NCBI GenBank assembly: GCA_002077045.2 | Contig: KZ111157.1 | Coordinates: 480,383 to 544,382 of the forward strand | DNA: 64,000 bases | DNA from: Rachicladosporium sp. CCFEE 5018 | Taxonomy: Eukaryota; Ascomycota; Dothideomycetes; Cladosporiales; Cladosporiaceae | Reading direction: 5' to 3' | Program-made: the position numbers and the translations under genes | The notes under the pieces: model-generated | Seen by the model: only the letters and a program-made list of their open reading frames with translations | The model's database searches: none | Told to the model about the DNA's origin: nothing | Shown: positions 22,341-35,300 of the stretch, piece after piece | How the letters are laid out: each line of letters begins with the position of its first letter | Numbering within the stretch: position 1 is the stretch's first letter

Positions 22341-22613
22341 TGGCAGGGAAGCTGGGTCTGGCTTGAAGAAGCAGGGGAGTCGCTGATGATCTGCGGTTGG
22401 AGGGGAGTGTAGGTGGGAGAAGTCTTTATGAGTATGTACACAAATATCCGCCGAGGCCGCGCGATCGCTCGCTTTATTGCATCATGATCTTTCCCCGTCC
22501 CTTTACGCCATCCAGTCCATTTACAAAGCGCGAATATGTTCAGCAGGCTAATCAACCAAGATTGACCGACCTTCCCAAACCCCGACCCCACAAACAACAC
22601 TCTCAACTTTTTC

Positions 22614-25600
22614 CTAGAAACCCTTGAATGGGTCCAAGCCCTCCTCGTCGAAGATGTAGCCCGCCCTCTTACGCTCAACCGTAGTATTACTCACATTACT
22701 CTCCTGCCTCCTGCGTCGCGGACTCAAAGATCCGCCTTTCCCTCCTGTCAGACCGGCAGCATTCACCGCTCCAGCGGCCAGAGGAGGTGGTACATATAGC
22801 ACCCCATTCCGTAGAGCCGGGTCAACGAACGCTTCCATACGGACGGTCGTATCCACTACACTCGGGCGGCTGCTTTCTGCGCTTGGCTTGCTAGAGGGAA
22901 GACTATGGTTCCCGCCTGGACGGGAAGAGGTATTAGACATTGCTGTCGAGGGCACGGCGGAAGAGGAGAAAGAGCGGAAGTTCGTCGCGAATGGTGGTGC
23001 AAGGCGGGGCGAAGTATTGCTTCGCTTTCGCTGGTGGCGGGTCGTGCTGCTGTATAGCCGCGGGATTGAGGGGAAGTCCGCGCCTTGATCTGGCATCGGT
23101 GGTGGCGAGGCAAGAGACGGCGGGATGCTGGTGTTCTGCTGCGCGGACGTTGTTCGCAAGAGGGAAGGGTGCTTAGACTTTGAGATCATGACTGAGTCTC
23201 TTATCGTGGCGCGGCCCATTGAAGGAGACGCGTCGCGCTTTGGCCGATCTGCTGAATTTGGCATTGGCGGCATGAGGGGTAGGGGCAGGAGCTCCGTTTG
23301 GCTGCGATCGGCTTCGGCGAGGAAGGTGAGGGCTGACATCCAGAGGGCGTGGCGTTTTGCGTCAACGGCTGTGAATTTGAGTGCTCGTGCGGGTGTGAGG
23401 ATGAGTATGGAACGCTCGAAGGCGGAATTTAGCTCGGGCTTGCGACCGAGCGGCGTTTCGTCTTTGACGTCTAGGACAGCCTGGATTGTGACTGTAATTC
23501 GTGTCAGTGTGTGGTGAGTGATTAAACTGTCAAATGAACTCACGCTTCCTGCCCTTCTTGCCCAACAGCGCCTGCCCAGAAGTGGGCTGCTTGCTATCCC
23601 ACATGATCGTGCGCTCATAAGGCGACAGCCACACCCATCGCTTATGTCGAGTCCCATGAGTGGCGGAGGGTATTCCTTGATTGTCACCAGCCTGGGCAGC
23701 GAAATCGTCCGCCGCAGCTTCCACACCAAATGACTTCCGCTTGCGGATGTACTTCCACATCCACTCGCCGACCATCGTGGCGGCAATGGCATCAATGAGC
23801 TGCGTCTCGTCGGTCGGCGGTAGAGAGCTCCCTGCAGTACCTGGCGGCTTGCTTGACGTCGAAGGACGATTGCCCCAATCGAATGTCAAAGTCTGTTGCA
23901 GTGGCGTAGGTAGCTCAGGTATAGGGAATTTGGTCTGTCGCGGGCTCGCCGGGCTATCAAAAGCCATTGACTGTACCGGCGTGAGGCTAGGCGAGCGGAG
24001 ACGGCGGCGAGGCTTCTGAGGCGAAGCCTTCTTCGGCGACATGCGTGAAGCATGCCCGCCACGCATGGCTGTTGCAGACTGCACTTTGCGAAGGCTGCCC
24101 TGTCTCTGGTGAGCGGCGAGCTTCTGATGTGCGCCGCGCATGTTGCGATGTCCGCGAGGCATGTTGTTGTCAGGTGTCGGGCTCCGTCGACCATTATTGA
24201 AGACTGGTGGCATCACACGGGAACTCGAGCGCATCGGGATGGGATAGGGAGGAATAGCTGACTGCGTGCTGAAGCTGCTTGATGCGATGCTGTGGAAGCT
24301 TGGGCTGCGTGAGCGGTNNNNNNNNNNNNNNNNNNNNNNNNNNNNNNNNNNNNNNNNNNNNNNNNNNNNNNNNNNNNNNNNNNNNNNNNNNNNNNNNNNN
24401 NNNNNNNNNNNNNNNNNATTGGTGGTGTTGGCATTGCTGTCACGGCAGCTTTGAAGTTGGTGAGAATGGGTGGGGGAGGCATGCTGACTTCTCTCTGCTT
24501 CGTTTGAGTAGGTGCTGCATCGATTTGCGGCGAAGGCTCTGGGTAGACGAGATTTTCGTCAAGGTACGACGGCAAGAGATGGGGAGGAAGCCTAATCTGT
24601 CGTCGCTTGTCGATGCGAATCTCTTCGGTCTGCACCGACGCATCTTTGCTGTTCCCGGCCAAGCTGGCTTGCGTTGAGGCGTTCCTTGTGCCTGGCGGCA
24701 AAGCGTACGGCCGGGGAGAAGACGGTCGCGAGGACGGCGGATGTATGGCGATGGACGGAACGAGCACCGGAATCTGGAGACTGTCGCGATTGTTGGTTTC
24801 AGCCTTCGGTTGCACAACCTCAGCTACTTCGGTCTGTGTCGCGACATCGCTGTACACTGCTTTGAAGAGCGATCGCCGCTTTCGTTCCGACCATGGCGTA
24901 CTATCAATGATTGGTGTCTCGGGCGGACTTATAGGGGAGGCAGCCACCCGCGCAGCCACTGTCATAGCGTGCTGCATCTGGGACTGATCATTGTCGATCG
25001 ACACAGACTCCACCCTCGCAGCTGGCGTGATTCTGACCTGTGGTGTCGAAGGAGGTGGAGAGGGCTGGTATCCAGTGTCCACATATGTGACCCTCGGCAC
25101 CTCCACTGAGTTTGCTTCTCGCCGTACTTGTGGTGGCGGTTGTAAGGGCGCCATACTGAAACCTGCCGAGTTGTCGCGCCTATGTGATGGCTGAGCAATC
25201 TCGTCTGTGAGCCCGAGCACGCGCTTAGCCTTGTTCTCGGGATCGCCGTCTTCCTGTCGGGACTCTACATTCCGTCGTACGCGTTCCGGATATTCGAGCG
25301 ACTCATCACCGTGCTCGAATTCGTCCATATCGTACTCATCCTCTTCGTCAATGCCCAGCTCGTCAGCCAGGCTGTGGCCATTGGTCATCGTCCAGGGCTC
25401 TGGTGTCTCGATCGATCGTCGTCCTGAGGCTCTACCACCGTTGCGACTCCGGTAACTCATGCTGCTTGCATTACGTACATGATGCTGTTTCTTAGGACTT
25501 GCTGCACGGACTTCGCTGTCAAGACCTATACCACTGTCGTTAAAAGTGGTGGACTCTCCACCTTCATCGTGAAAGCCATTCTGAGTTTCGTTCGCTGCTT

Positions 25601-26288
25601 GTTGTGCCGTCATCTCGTCGACGAAGGTACGGAGTCGAGTCTCGGTTACATGCACTCGTCTCTCGAGTTGACGCCTTTCATTGTCCCAGGTCTCTTTCTC
25701 GCGCTCCCAGATAGATTGTGTACGCTCAGCGTCCTGGTCCTGGAGTCGCGAGTTGTTCTGCGAAGCCTCCAACTTGCTCCGCAGGTCTTGTGATGTGATC
25801 TTTGCAGCATCTCGCTCGCGTGCCATGGCATCAAGTGCTTCTAGTGTCCCCGCTTCCATCTGGTGTACCTGCTGCTTCGCAAGTCGTCCCGCCTTGGTGC
25901 TCGCCGTGAGCTGCTGTGATAGACCCTCATTTTCGTTCTTCGTCGATGCGAGCTCGTTCTCCAGATTATCGACTAAATTGTTCTTTGACTCGAGCTCGCG
26001 TCTGAGTGATAAGATCTCGGACACAAAGGAGGCATGCAGTGTGGGTGTAAATCGCCGAGGATCCAACGCAGAATATCGGCCGTCTCGGCTCTTCTCGTTG
26101 TAGTCGACAGCATCTGGTGGAAGCGGCGGAGGCGAGCTCGAAGGTTCTCGCGATCTGGATTCCGCGGTAGTGGCGCGTGACGATCGTCGAGTCTTCAAGA
26201 AGCCTGGAGTCTCGTAGGGAGTATCTGCAGGAGATGGAAGGCCCTTGCCGCCTATGAACGAAGTATACTCGCTGAAGTAGTCCGACAT
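22614..26288 (-). CDS. apsA: Num1/ApsA-type cortical anchor with C-terminal PH domain, interrupted by scaffold gap
   Basis: Starts at the ATG at 26288. The coding frame runs to the 100-N gap at 24417-24318, resumes in another frame after the gap (RSRSPSFHSIASSSF), and a 52-nt intron (23543-23492, donor GTGAGT) joins LLGKKGRK to LTIQAVLDVKD. The N-terminal quarter is coiled coil, the middle is disordered with VATQTEV and DASVQTEE motifs, and the C-terminus is a PH domain from TQLIDAIAATMVGEWMWKYI to the HALWMSALTFLAEAD helix. ApsA/Num1 binds cortical phosphoinositides and captures dynein for nuclear migration. The family is long and repeat-rich, so an unknown amount of coding sequence may be missing in the gap. 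Confidence 0.9.
24318..24417. other. assembly gap of 100 N
   Basis: Exactly 100 undefined bases, the conventional placeholder for a gap of unknown length. It falls inside the Num1/ApsA coding sequence, and the reading frame changes across it. Confidence 0.99.
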
Positions 26289-28298
26289 CGTGGAGATTGC
26301 GACGCAGAATACTCGAACTCAGTCAAGTCCAGTAGTCTTGGCGAGCAGAGTTCGTGGCGCTGTAAGGACTGATTGTTCGCACAGTCACATAGGCTGCCTC
26401 GTGTCAGTGGCAGACGCGGTGTGCTTGGTCGCGCATGTGGGGCACCTACGCAGAGAGGGTGGATGCCGTGCATGGCGTGGTGTTCCGTCACGCAACGACG
26501 CAGCAGATGGTCAATAAAGTCACTGCATGCCCGCAGTGCTCACGAATGATGCTTTCCCTGTCCCGTCGTCAGTATGCGCCGCTTCTCCCTCTGACTCGGT
26601 CGTGGCAGCCGTTGAACCCATGGACCTTGCACTCGCAAGGCAGGTGTGTAGACTTACCTTTGTATGCACTTGCAGGACACGTTGGCTAAGAAATGGATAA
26701 TAAGAATAATAGAGACAGGAATACAGACGCCTAGCAAACCATCGTCCAAAGCAGAAGCAAGTCCATCTGTAGGGAGACGAAGGCTATCTCGTCGGCAGAG
26801 GATTGTAGGTCGTGCTCAGGTACAGTCGCGCGTGCATTAGTTCCTGCGCCAGTTGTAGATCATTCACGCCAGTGGACGGTGCCGTATCTCCACTGGGCGT
26901 GTTTCTCCTGTAAATTTAATTTAGTGATGCTCAAGCGATTGGCTGCCTGCAATGCGATGGCAATGTGATACTTAGTTGGATAGTGGCACAGCGGAGGCTC
27001 TGTGCCGTGTGCGAAGTGCGACGCCATATTGCCAGGAGCCATCGCCAACGGCCTCGCCTACCTGGTGTCTGAAGAGACGCGACTGTGATAGAGTTCACCC
27101 AGCCAGATGGGAGAGGGAAGATTGCGGCGCGCCACTTCCCCTAGTTTCGATCTGAGACAGCGAAAAGCCCAAATGCGGCTAACACCCCACAGCAAAATGC
27201 TCATTCGCCGCGGCACAACGACTTTCACTGCCGAACCCGGCGCGTTGTTTTCGGGTCGAAGTCTGTTGAAGACTAGAGGGCTTGTGCGAGTAAAACGGCA
27301 TGATATACCGATTGGCTTGCATTACGTTCGATATCTCCATCCATCGAATCTTGACACAGATGTGGTCCCCGGTCATTCGTCCTTCCAAGGTAGCATCTTG
27401 CATGCGCGATTCTGTGAGCACCCTGGAGCACGTGCCGTCACCTCCACTTTGCTCCGCAACTCGCGTATGCACTGCAAGTAGAACTGCGAGCAGGCCGTTC
27501 GAATTGATTAATCCACGTGCAAGGGTGGCCGTTGATTTGCCAGGGTCCCTGTACGAACGGGTCCGCCACTGCAGCAGGAAACGCCAGGCGCGTGCACTCT
27601 GTTGGGTTCCGCACGCCGCACGCTGGCGTGGACCAATTGATGATGGGCAATACTATTGACTTTCGTGATGCCTGTGGCTATTATCGCAGTGCCTCGCCTG
27701 TTGTTTCGCATGTTGGGGGTACTGTAATCCGGATCGCCTACCCGGATTGTTGTATTTTCGCCATCCGGGTACAGATGCTCATAGACCGACATCACCGGGT
27801 TGGCCTGCCTTTCATCGGCACATATCCGAGCGACCAGGGGGATCTACTGTACTCTAGAGCTGCAGAGGGGAGAGTGTATCGATGACAAGGGCTCTCCGCT
27901 CATCGAAGATCACAAGGTTCTCGCACTACCCTTATACTACAAGGTGCACCGCGAGTGTACTCTGGCCTGCGCCCCGATCGTGAGAGAGACTCGCATTCTG
28001 TGTGACAGTGTCGCTTTTGTCTCTCAAGGCTTTCACGCAAGAATGCGCGCTCTTGCAACGTCGTCGACGCATACGCAAGCAAATAGTGGCTACTCTTGAG
28101 AGGACTGGGAAGGTTGTCGGCGAGCAGACTGTTCAGTTGGGAACGCATAGTGTTACACGTTCATAGGTACAAGTGAGGTCCAAACTAGCTACACCGAGGA
28201 AGGCAAGCACGACCGGTCCAAGTCGTACATTCCTCGAATCTTGCTCCCTCGCAACTCACCTCGTCCAAGATCCCTCCCTTTGAGACCATCACAAAGCC
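26289..28298. other. 2-kb gene-free stretch
   Basis: Upstream of Num1/ApsA and downstream of the BTB gene. Many overlapping frames of 60-120 codons on both strands lack domains, signal peptides or leader-like starts. I see no terminal repeats, transposase remnants or tRNA. It contains the Num1 promoter. Confidence 0.45.
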
Positions 28299-29087
28299 TC
28301 ATATACACCTCCACCTCCTCAAATCCTCCAACATCTCCTCCCTCGTCCTACACCTTGGATGGTCGTCACTATGCAAATGCAACGGCCCACACCTCTTCCA
28401 CGTCCCCGGCCCACGCCGGAACACACTGTCTACAAGCGCATCAGGACCCCTATTCTCGTTCTTCCTTCGCAAGTAAGCCCTCATGCAGTCTGCCAGACAC
28501 TGCTTTGGCAATGCTTCCCACTCCACCGGGTCCGAGTCGTCGTCTATGTCAAGCAGAAATCAGGCAACGACGAGGCGGCGGAGCGGATGCCGGTCGCTCG
28601 GTCTCGTGGAGTAGATGTGGACTGCGTCTTCGATCGAGGGCTGCGTGCGGTCGGCGTGGACGCTGGAGACTATCCAGTCTACGATCTTGTTGCAGACTGT
28701 GTAGTCGTCGAGTTGATAGGCGAGGTTGTAGGTGTCCATCAATCGCAGGGCGGGTGCGTCGTCATTGTCTGTTAGCGACCTGAGCGCAGCTGTGACTGAC
28801 TGGCCGTAAGCTAGAGTCAGGTAGGCACCAAAGATTGTGGGTGTAGTGTTGGGGATCGCTGGGTTGGTGCCAGCATCGAGATGCCTTCGAAAGTAGATCG
28901 AGCGATCATAGAAGAGGAAGGTGTGGAGCTCGAAATAATTCTGATTCGGCACCGTGCCGATTAGGACTTCGAAGAGGTCGATGACTTTGTGCCGACGGTG
29001 GGTGGTTGGGCCGCCCGGGAGGCCGGTGTCGATTGGGGAGCTCGAGAGTGAGCGCCCGTCGCCCGAGGGGTGTTGTGGGGACACCAT
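28299..29087 (-). CDS. BTB/POZ-domain protein with in-frame TGA
   Basis: From the ATG at 29087 the frame encodes 175 residues to a TGA at 28562-28560. The same frame then continues open for 86 more codons to 28299. The first part is a fungal BTB domain: HKVIDLFEVLIGTVPNQNYFELHTFLFYDRSIYFRRHLD, shortened and split here as HKVIDLFEVLIGT, then FELHTFLFYDRS and YFRRHLD, followed by a helical TYNLAYQLDDYTVCNKIVDW segment. The sequence after the TGA (DPVEWEALPKQCLADCMRAY) looks like the usual continuation, and a read-through length of about 261 is normal for the family. Options are nonsense mutation, sequencing error or a 72-nt phase-0 intron (28571-28500, weak donor GTCGTT). Such proteins often act as Cullin-3 adaptors, which is inference here. 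Confidence 0.7.
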
Positions 29088-29533
29088 GGAAAAAGCTCTT
29101 CGTCGCTGACACACTTCGCTGCTTCAGTGCACGAAGCTGCATGGTGCATCGCATTGCGAGCCGTCCTAGACAAAGGGGTCTGAGTCTGCCGCATGTACTA
29201 ATGTGTAGATATATTGAGGCAAACACAAAGAGTATCGGCAGTAGGACTGAAAGACAAGGAGATGCGTTGAAGTACTGGAGAGTTGGACGCAGACTAAATG
29301 AAAAATGATACTGACGACCTGGAAGCTAGATAGCGTAATCGTCGGATACTTCTCATAAGGTCTGACGACACCATGTTTGCAATCTGTAGAAGACCCTCGG
29401 ACCTGACACGGGTGAGCATGTTGCTTACAACACCGCATTCGATCCAAGTCGATCCTGCGTCAGCAAATAAGAGTGAATAGAGTAAGTATGGTCCTGAAAC
29501 CCCTCCCAGAGTCGTGATCACGACGGTAGATGT
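29088..29533. other. intergenic region
   Basis: A 446-bp spacer between the BTB gene (promoter side) and the 3' end of the SDR gene, both on the minus strand. No supported gene. Confidence 0.4.
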
Positions 29534-30602
29534 TCAACCAAAGTTTTTCGTTACACCGGGCTGGATCTTCTCCAACTTCGCAGTCAGCTCGGTCCAAACA
29601 CGTTCTTGCACTTTCTTGCCTTCTTCACTAGTGACAAGCGGTGCAGGGTCGGCGAGACGACAATCCGAGTAGTACCCGCCATGTGAGTCCTTGCCCTGCT
29701 CAGCGGCATGGAAGAGCGTCCGGCTTCCATACTCGGTTGTGCGTGCTAGGGCAACCTTGAGCAAGTATACGCCCCACTGTGAAATTGTCAGACTTAACCG
29801 GCGTCTCGCCATCAGTGAGAAGTGATCAACATACCCCAGCGTCCTTCGCAAGGTCGCTATGGCACAGTCCAGGGTCCGCACAGTTGACGGGAACGATGGG
29901 GTTCGGATACTTGTCGGCAATGCTACGGACGGCGTAGATCTCCAGTAGCTTGGACAGAGGATACTGTTGCTTGAAGTTCGCCACGTCCTTCTCGTCATTG
30001 ATTGTATTGAACAGCTCACCCTCAGGTGCTGACTTCTGGGGGAAGGTCGTGAAAGAGTGAGCGCCAGACGATGTGATCGTGAACGTCGGCTGTGTGCTGT
30101 ATTGCTTCGCCGTCTGCCGCATCTTGGGCAGCAACAGCGCGGTGAGCAAGAAGGTAGACACCACATTCACGGTGATAGTAGTCTCGTTGTCTTCGGCTTT
30201 GGACCATTCATATTGTACGAGGCCGGCGTTCGCGATGCAGATGTCAAGTCGATCGAGTCCCTCTGCGCGCTTCGCGAAGCTCTTCACGCTGGCGTAGCTG
30301 GCCATGTCGAGCTTCCATATCTCGATTGTCGTTGGCGATGATGGGTTGGTGGATTGAAAGTCCTGCTTCGCTGCTTCACCTTTCTCGACGCTGCGGACTG
30401 CCAGAATGAGTTTCTTGACGCCCAAGCGCACATAATGTCTCGCTGCTTCCTTGCCGAGTCCTACATTAGATCCAGAAATGATGACAGTCTTGTCGGTATA
30501 GTCTCCATCCGGATACGGGAGCTTCGTTATGAGCTGACTACGAAGGATATGGATGAGCGTGGCGACTCCAAAGCCCGCGTTTGGATCGGGTAGTCCAGGC
30601 AT
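29534..30602 (-). CDS. retinol-dehydrogenase-like short-chain dehydrogenase
   Basis: Two exons, 30602-29835 and 29776-29534, over a 58-nt intron (donor GTATGT, acceptor TTCACAG), encode 336 residues. The nucleotide-binding motif is SGSNVGLG (about 43-50; Ser replaces the usual Thr). It is followed by ILAVRSVEKGEAA, an NADP-type basic loop, IANAG near 125, ITSSGAHSF with the catalytic serine, and YPLSK with the Tyr/Lys pair. The join gives KDAG-WGVYLLKVALARTTEYGSRTL, typical of this subgroup. The family resembles animal RDH11-14/WWOX-like reductases. Fungal members act on varied lipids or secondary metabolites, so the substrate is unknown. No biosynthetic cluster surrounds it. Confidence 0.9.
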
Positions 30603-32373
30603 GCTATCAATCTTTCACAATGTTGCCTTGTGATATCCTACAGCCACATCAAGGTTTGCGGTAGGCCTTCCGTATATACGCGTCAGGAAGTCAAACCATA
30701 CATGTATGCAAGGTCGATGACACATGTTCAAGTCAAGCTGGAGCTCTGTGTTGACCCCCACTGAAGAGGTCCGTTTTGGGAAATGCCGTGCGAGGTGGTG
30801 AGATCGGCTGGTATGCGACAGGCATGAATTGCGTGTCTTACAGTCCAGCGTGCTGCTGGCTAAGATCGTGCTTGGTCTCCTTAACACGTGGAGTAGCGCA
30901 TGCGTTCCTGGACAAATTGGCATCTGTACCAAGCTGTGTGCCGAGACAGTCCGCCCTCCAATCTCTGCCTGCCACAACAACATGCAGTGTACTCGTTTGT
31001 GTGTAATCTTGCTCAGTGGCCATTCCTGCCGTGCGCGTCGTCGCCGTCACCCATGCTAAATGTGTTTCGTGGCGCGGTGGGGTTCGCGAGAATGATGTGC
31101 ATAGATCCTGCTTCACTCTGCTAATCCCAAAGCCTTATTGCCTCTTCGCTACTGTCATGTGCGCTGCGAAAGCCGTTGTGCGTTCGGAGGTCGGTTCCCT
31201 GGTTCCCGCGATCTCGCAGTTTTCATGATGCTCCGACGTGCGTCGCTCTACGATCAGTCGCTGTAGCCCGGCCGTCGGCCAGATCATGGTGAGAATCCGT
31301 GATGAGCAACGCGAGTGGCGATGCGTGATGCCGCCCACCGCCGTTTGGGGTTGTGTGTCTGAGGGAATGTGTCTGTCGATCGCGCAGTCTCCTTCACTCA
31401 AATCGAAGGCCGTCTCTTCTCCAACCCACCAGCGAAGGCTGATGGTCTGATGAAAAGGGTTTGCGTCACAAGGCGGTAGTGTAAGGCCAAGGACACGGTG
31501 CGTGGATACTATGAGCAAGCTCAGGGAGCACCTCGCAAGTGCGAAAAATAAGGATAATCGTAAATCGACCGTAGTCGAGTTTCAGCGATTAAACTGAAAA
31601 GAACAGATACTACACTTGATCTGCATCTTATCGTTAGCAGTGGCTCGATGTTTGGCGGATGGAAAGGGGACATACCTAAGCCAAAAGGCAAAGAGAGCTG
31701 AAGAAGAAAAGAAAGAGGTTGTGTGAGAGAAGTTGAGCATTCTTAAGCGCACCGAGCGACAGCCAAGGCGCTAGTGCTAGCGAGGATCATGAGCTCGAAG
31801 GGGCGTAACTCGTGGTAGACGCTAAGCGAGTCAAGTGAAGGTCCAGTAAGTGTGGACGCATGGGTCATTCGACTCTGCTGAAGGATGTCTGGATCAGCGA
31901 ACGAGGAGACGCATGACCATGCATGATGCTCGCGCTCACATCTTTCTTGCGGTCTGTTCAGGAATGACATAGAAGATGTAGGCAAAGAAACGCATGTGAA
32001 GACGATTAGGCGAAAGTCGAGTGATGTGCTCACTGTGTCCGAACAAGGAAGTTACTTCGTGATGGCCTCAGGCATCCATGTTGAATGTCATTTCCACCAC
32101 TCACTTACATTGATAGTCCAGACCGCAGAGAGCGCATCCAGATCCAGACGCACAGCTCAACGATCCAGCGAGAGCTGAGTGAGACATGACCTGAAGTCCG
32201 GTGCTAAGACAGTGTTGAGACCTGAGGCATCACACGGAATCAGGCAAACATGCTTAAGCATGCACATGTACATACATCGGGTACACATTTCATATTGCCT
32301 GATAAGGTCTATAGCACATAGCTCGCCATCGCCTTCCCGCCCCTCCATGTAGCCAATACCTCCCACTGCCATC
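30603..32373. other. 1.77-kb gene-free stretch upstream of Prp2
   Basis: No frame here has domain support. The region presumably contains the divergent promoters of the SDR gene and Prp2; the last 50 bases form a CC/CT-rich leader before ATCATGG. I saw no repeat or RNA gene. Confidence 0.45.
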
Positions 32374-35300
32374 ATGGACCTCCGCACCTACGTCTCCGAC
32401 CACCTTATCAAGCTCGCTGGCGGGAGCGAAGCGATGCTGGTAGACTTTGTCATCTCCACGGCACAGACGGTGAAGACACCCTCCGCTCTCTATGAGCAGC
32501 TTGCGGGCATGCTAGAGTCGGAGGACGCTGACCTGCGCCGTTTCAGCGATGATCTCTTCACGCGAGTGTCGAAGCCAACCGGGAATGGAGTTGCGGCACC
32601 GAGGAGGGAGAGGGAGAAGGGAAAGGAGTTGAAGAAGAAGTATGCGCTGGTTGAGATGGAGGCTGAGGAGGAGAGGCCGGTAATGGTTGCAGAGGTCAGG
32701 ACAGAGAAGGAGAGGAAGCCAAAGGACCGGCATCGGCGGGAGGAGCCAAGGTCGAGAAGTCGAGAGCGGCACAGTAAGAAGCTCAGAAGGCGAGAGGAAG
32801 ACTTCGATGATCGGTGGGGAGATGGTGAAGACGCTGAGGAGGAAGAGGACTTTGCTTCACCACCTCCAAAGAGAGCACGCTTCGACGAAAGTCCGGCACA
32901 TGATGAGAAGAATGCTACGCCAGAGGCCGAGGAGGACCACGAGAAACGAGATCGACGGGAACGGAAGGAGTTCGAGAAGCGACTGCGTAGCCGAGACAAT
33001 GACTCGACGAAGAAGCTGGTGGAGGACCGTTTCTCGAAGCGAGAGGAGGCAGATGCTGAGCGGAGAGCGCAAGCTGGGAAACTCACACGAGCGGAGATGG
33101 AGGCTCTGCGATTGCGATCACGGCAAGACTACCTCAAGAAACGGTCGACGCAGGAGCTTGCATTGCTGCGGAAGCAGGTCCAGGATGAGGAGGAAGAGGA
33201 GCGGAACAATTCCGATCTGACACAGGCCGAGAAGGACGAGTTTGCGAGACATCGAGAGGCGTTGCGGCTGGCAGAGGAGCGAGAGGGCATCGACGACCAT
33301 GTTGACGGATACGCAATGCCAGAGGACTACATCACGGAGAAGGGCAAGATGGACATGAAGAGAAAGTCAGACGCCTTGTACAGTCGATACGTTGATCGAG
33401 ACGACCAGGGCCGAGAGCGATTCGTGACCGAGCATGAGGAATGGGAGCGAGAGCAGCTGGCGAAAACCAAAGCCCAGATCATCGTCGCAGATCGGCAGAA
33501 CGAGCAGCAGTATGAGTACGTGTTTGATGAGGAGCAGCAGATCAAGTGGGTGACAGATGCGGCCATGAAGGGAGGTTTAAGCACCATGGAGACGGCAGAG
33601 GAGCGACAGATGGCTCAACAGTTACTGGCAGCGGAACGCAAAGCCAAGACCATCGAGGAGAAGCGAAAGACGCTACCAGTATATGCGTATCGACAGACGT
33701 TCCTTGATGCAGTGCGGAAGTACCAGATCTTGATCATTGTTGGTGAGACGGGATCAGGGAAGACTACTCAGCTTCCGCAGTACCTATACGAGGACGGCTT
33801 TTGCAAAGACGGCATGAAGGTCGGATGCACGCAACCTCGTCGGGTGGCTGCCATGAGCGTCGCGACACGTGTAGCAGAGGAAGTGGGCGTAAAAGTCGGC
33901 AATGAGGTTGGGTACTCCATTCGCTTCGAAGACGCCACTTCCGACAAGACTGCGCTGAAGTACATGACCGACGGTATGCTGCTGAGAGAATTCCTGACCG
34001 AGCCGGATCTGGCAGGCTACAGTGCTCTGATGATCGACGAGGCTCACGAGAGGACGTTACATACTGACATCCTGTTCGGTCTGGTGAAGGATATTGCTAG
34101 AGGCCGGCCGGATCTGAAGCTACTCATCTCCTCAGCCACGCTTGACGCACAGAAGTTCTCCGAATTCTTTGACGAGGCGCCAATCCTGAACATACCCGGT
34201 CGAACGTATGACGTCGAGATGAACTACTCGATGCAGCCAGAGGCGAACTACCTGTCAGCTGCGATTACCACCGTCTTCCAGATCCACTTGTCCCAGCCGA
34301 TGCCAGGCGATATTTTGGTCTTCTTGACCGGCCAGGACGAGATTGAACAAGCTGAGCAGTCGCTCCAAGAAACAGCAAAGAAGCTGGGAGCCTCAGCACC
34401 CGAACTCATGATCTGCCCTATTTACGCCAACCTTCCCACAGACCTACAACAACGCATCTTCGACCCGACGCCCCCTAAAGTCCGAAAAGTCGTCCTGGCT
34501 ACCAACATCGCCGAGACCTCTTTGACGATCGACAACATCGTCTACGTGATCGACCCTGGCTACGTTAAAGAAAACCGATATACACCAGCCACGAACATGG
34601 AGTCCCTTGTCGCCGTGCCTATTTCTCGCGCCTCCGCGAATCAGCGCGCAGGTCGTGCCGGACGCACGCAGCCAGGCAAATGCTTCCGTCTGTACACCAA
34701 GTGGGCCTACTACAACGACCTTCCCGAATCCACGACTCCAGAGATTCAACGCACAAACCTCAACAGCGTCGTGCTCCTCTTAAAGTCTCTCGGAATCAAC
34801 GATCTCATCACCTTTGACTTCATGGATCCACCCTCCCCAGATATGCTAATCCGCTCTCTCGAGCAGTTGTATGCTCTCGGCGCTCTGAACGACAAAGGCG
34901 AGCTCACGAAGGTTGGCCGACAGATGGCCGAGTTCCCCACAGATCCCATGCTCGCCAAAGCTGTGCTGGCAGCCGACAAGGAAGGCTGCGTCGACGAGGT
35001 TCTCTCCGTCATCGCCATGCTAGGCGAAGCGAGTGCATTGTTCTACCGGCCCAAAGACAAGAAGCTCCAAGCTGATGCTGCCCGCGCCCGCTTCACGGTC
35101 AAGGAGGGAGGTGACCACGCGACATACCTCAACATCTGGAACCAGTGGGTCGATAGCGATTACTCTTACGTCTGGGCCAGGGAGAACTTCATGCAGCAGC
35201 GCTCCCTCACGCGCGCCCGCGACGTTCGTGATCAGCTTGCCAAACTCTGCGATCGTGTCGAAGTGACGATGTCCTCTTGCGGAGCCTCGAATCTAGTTCC

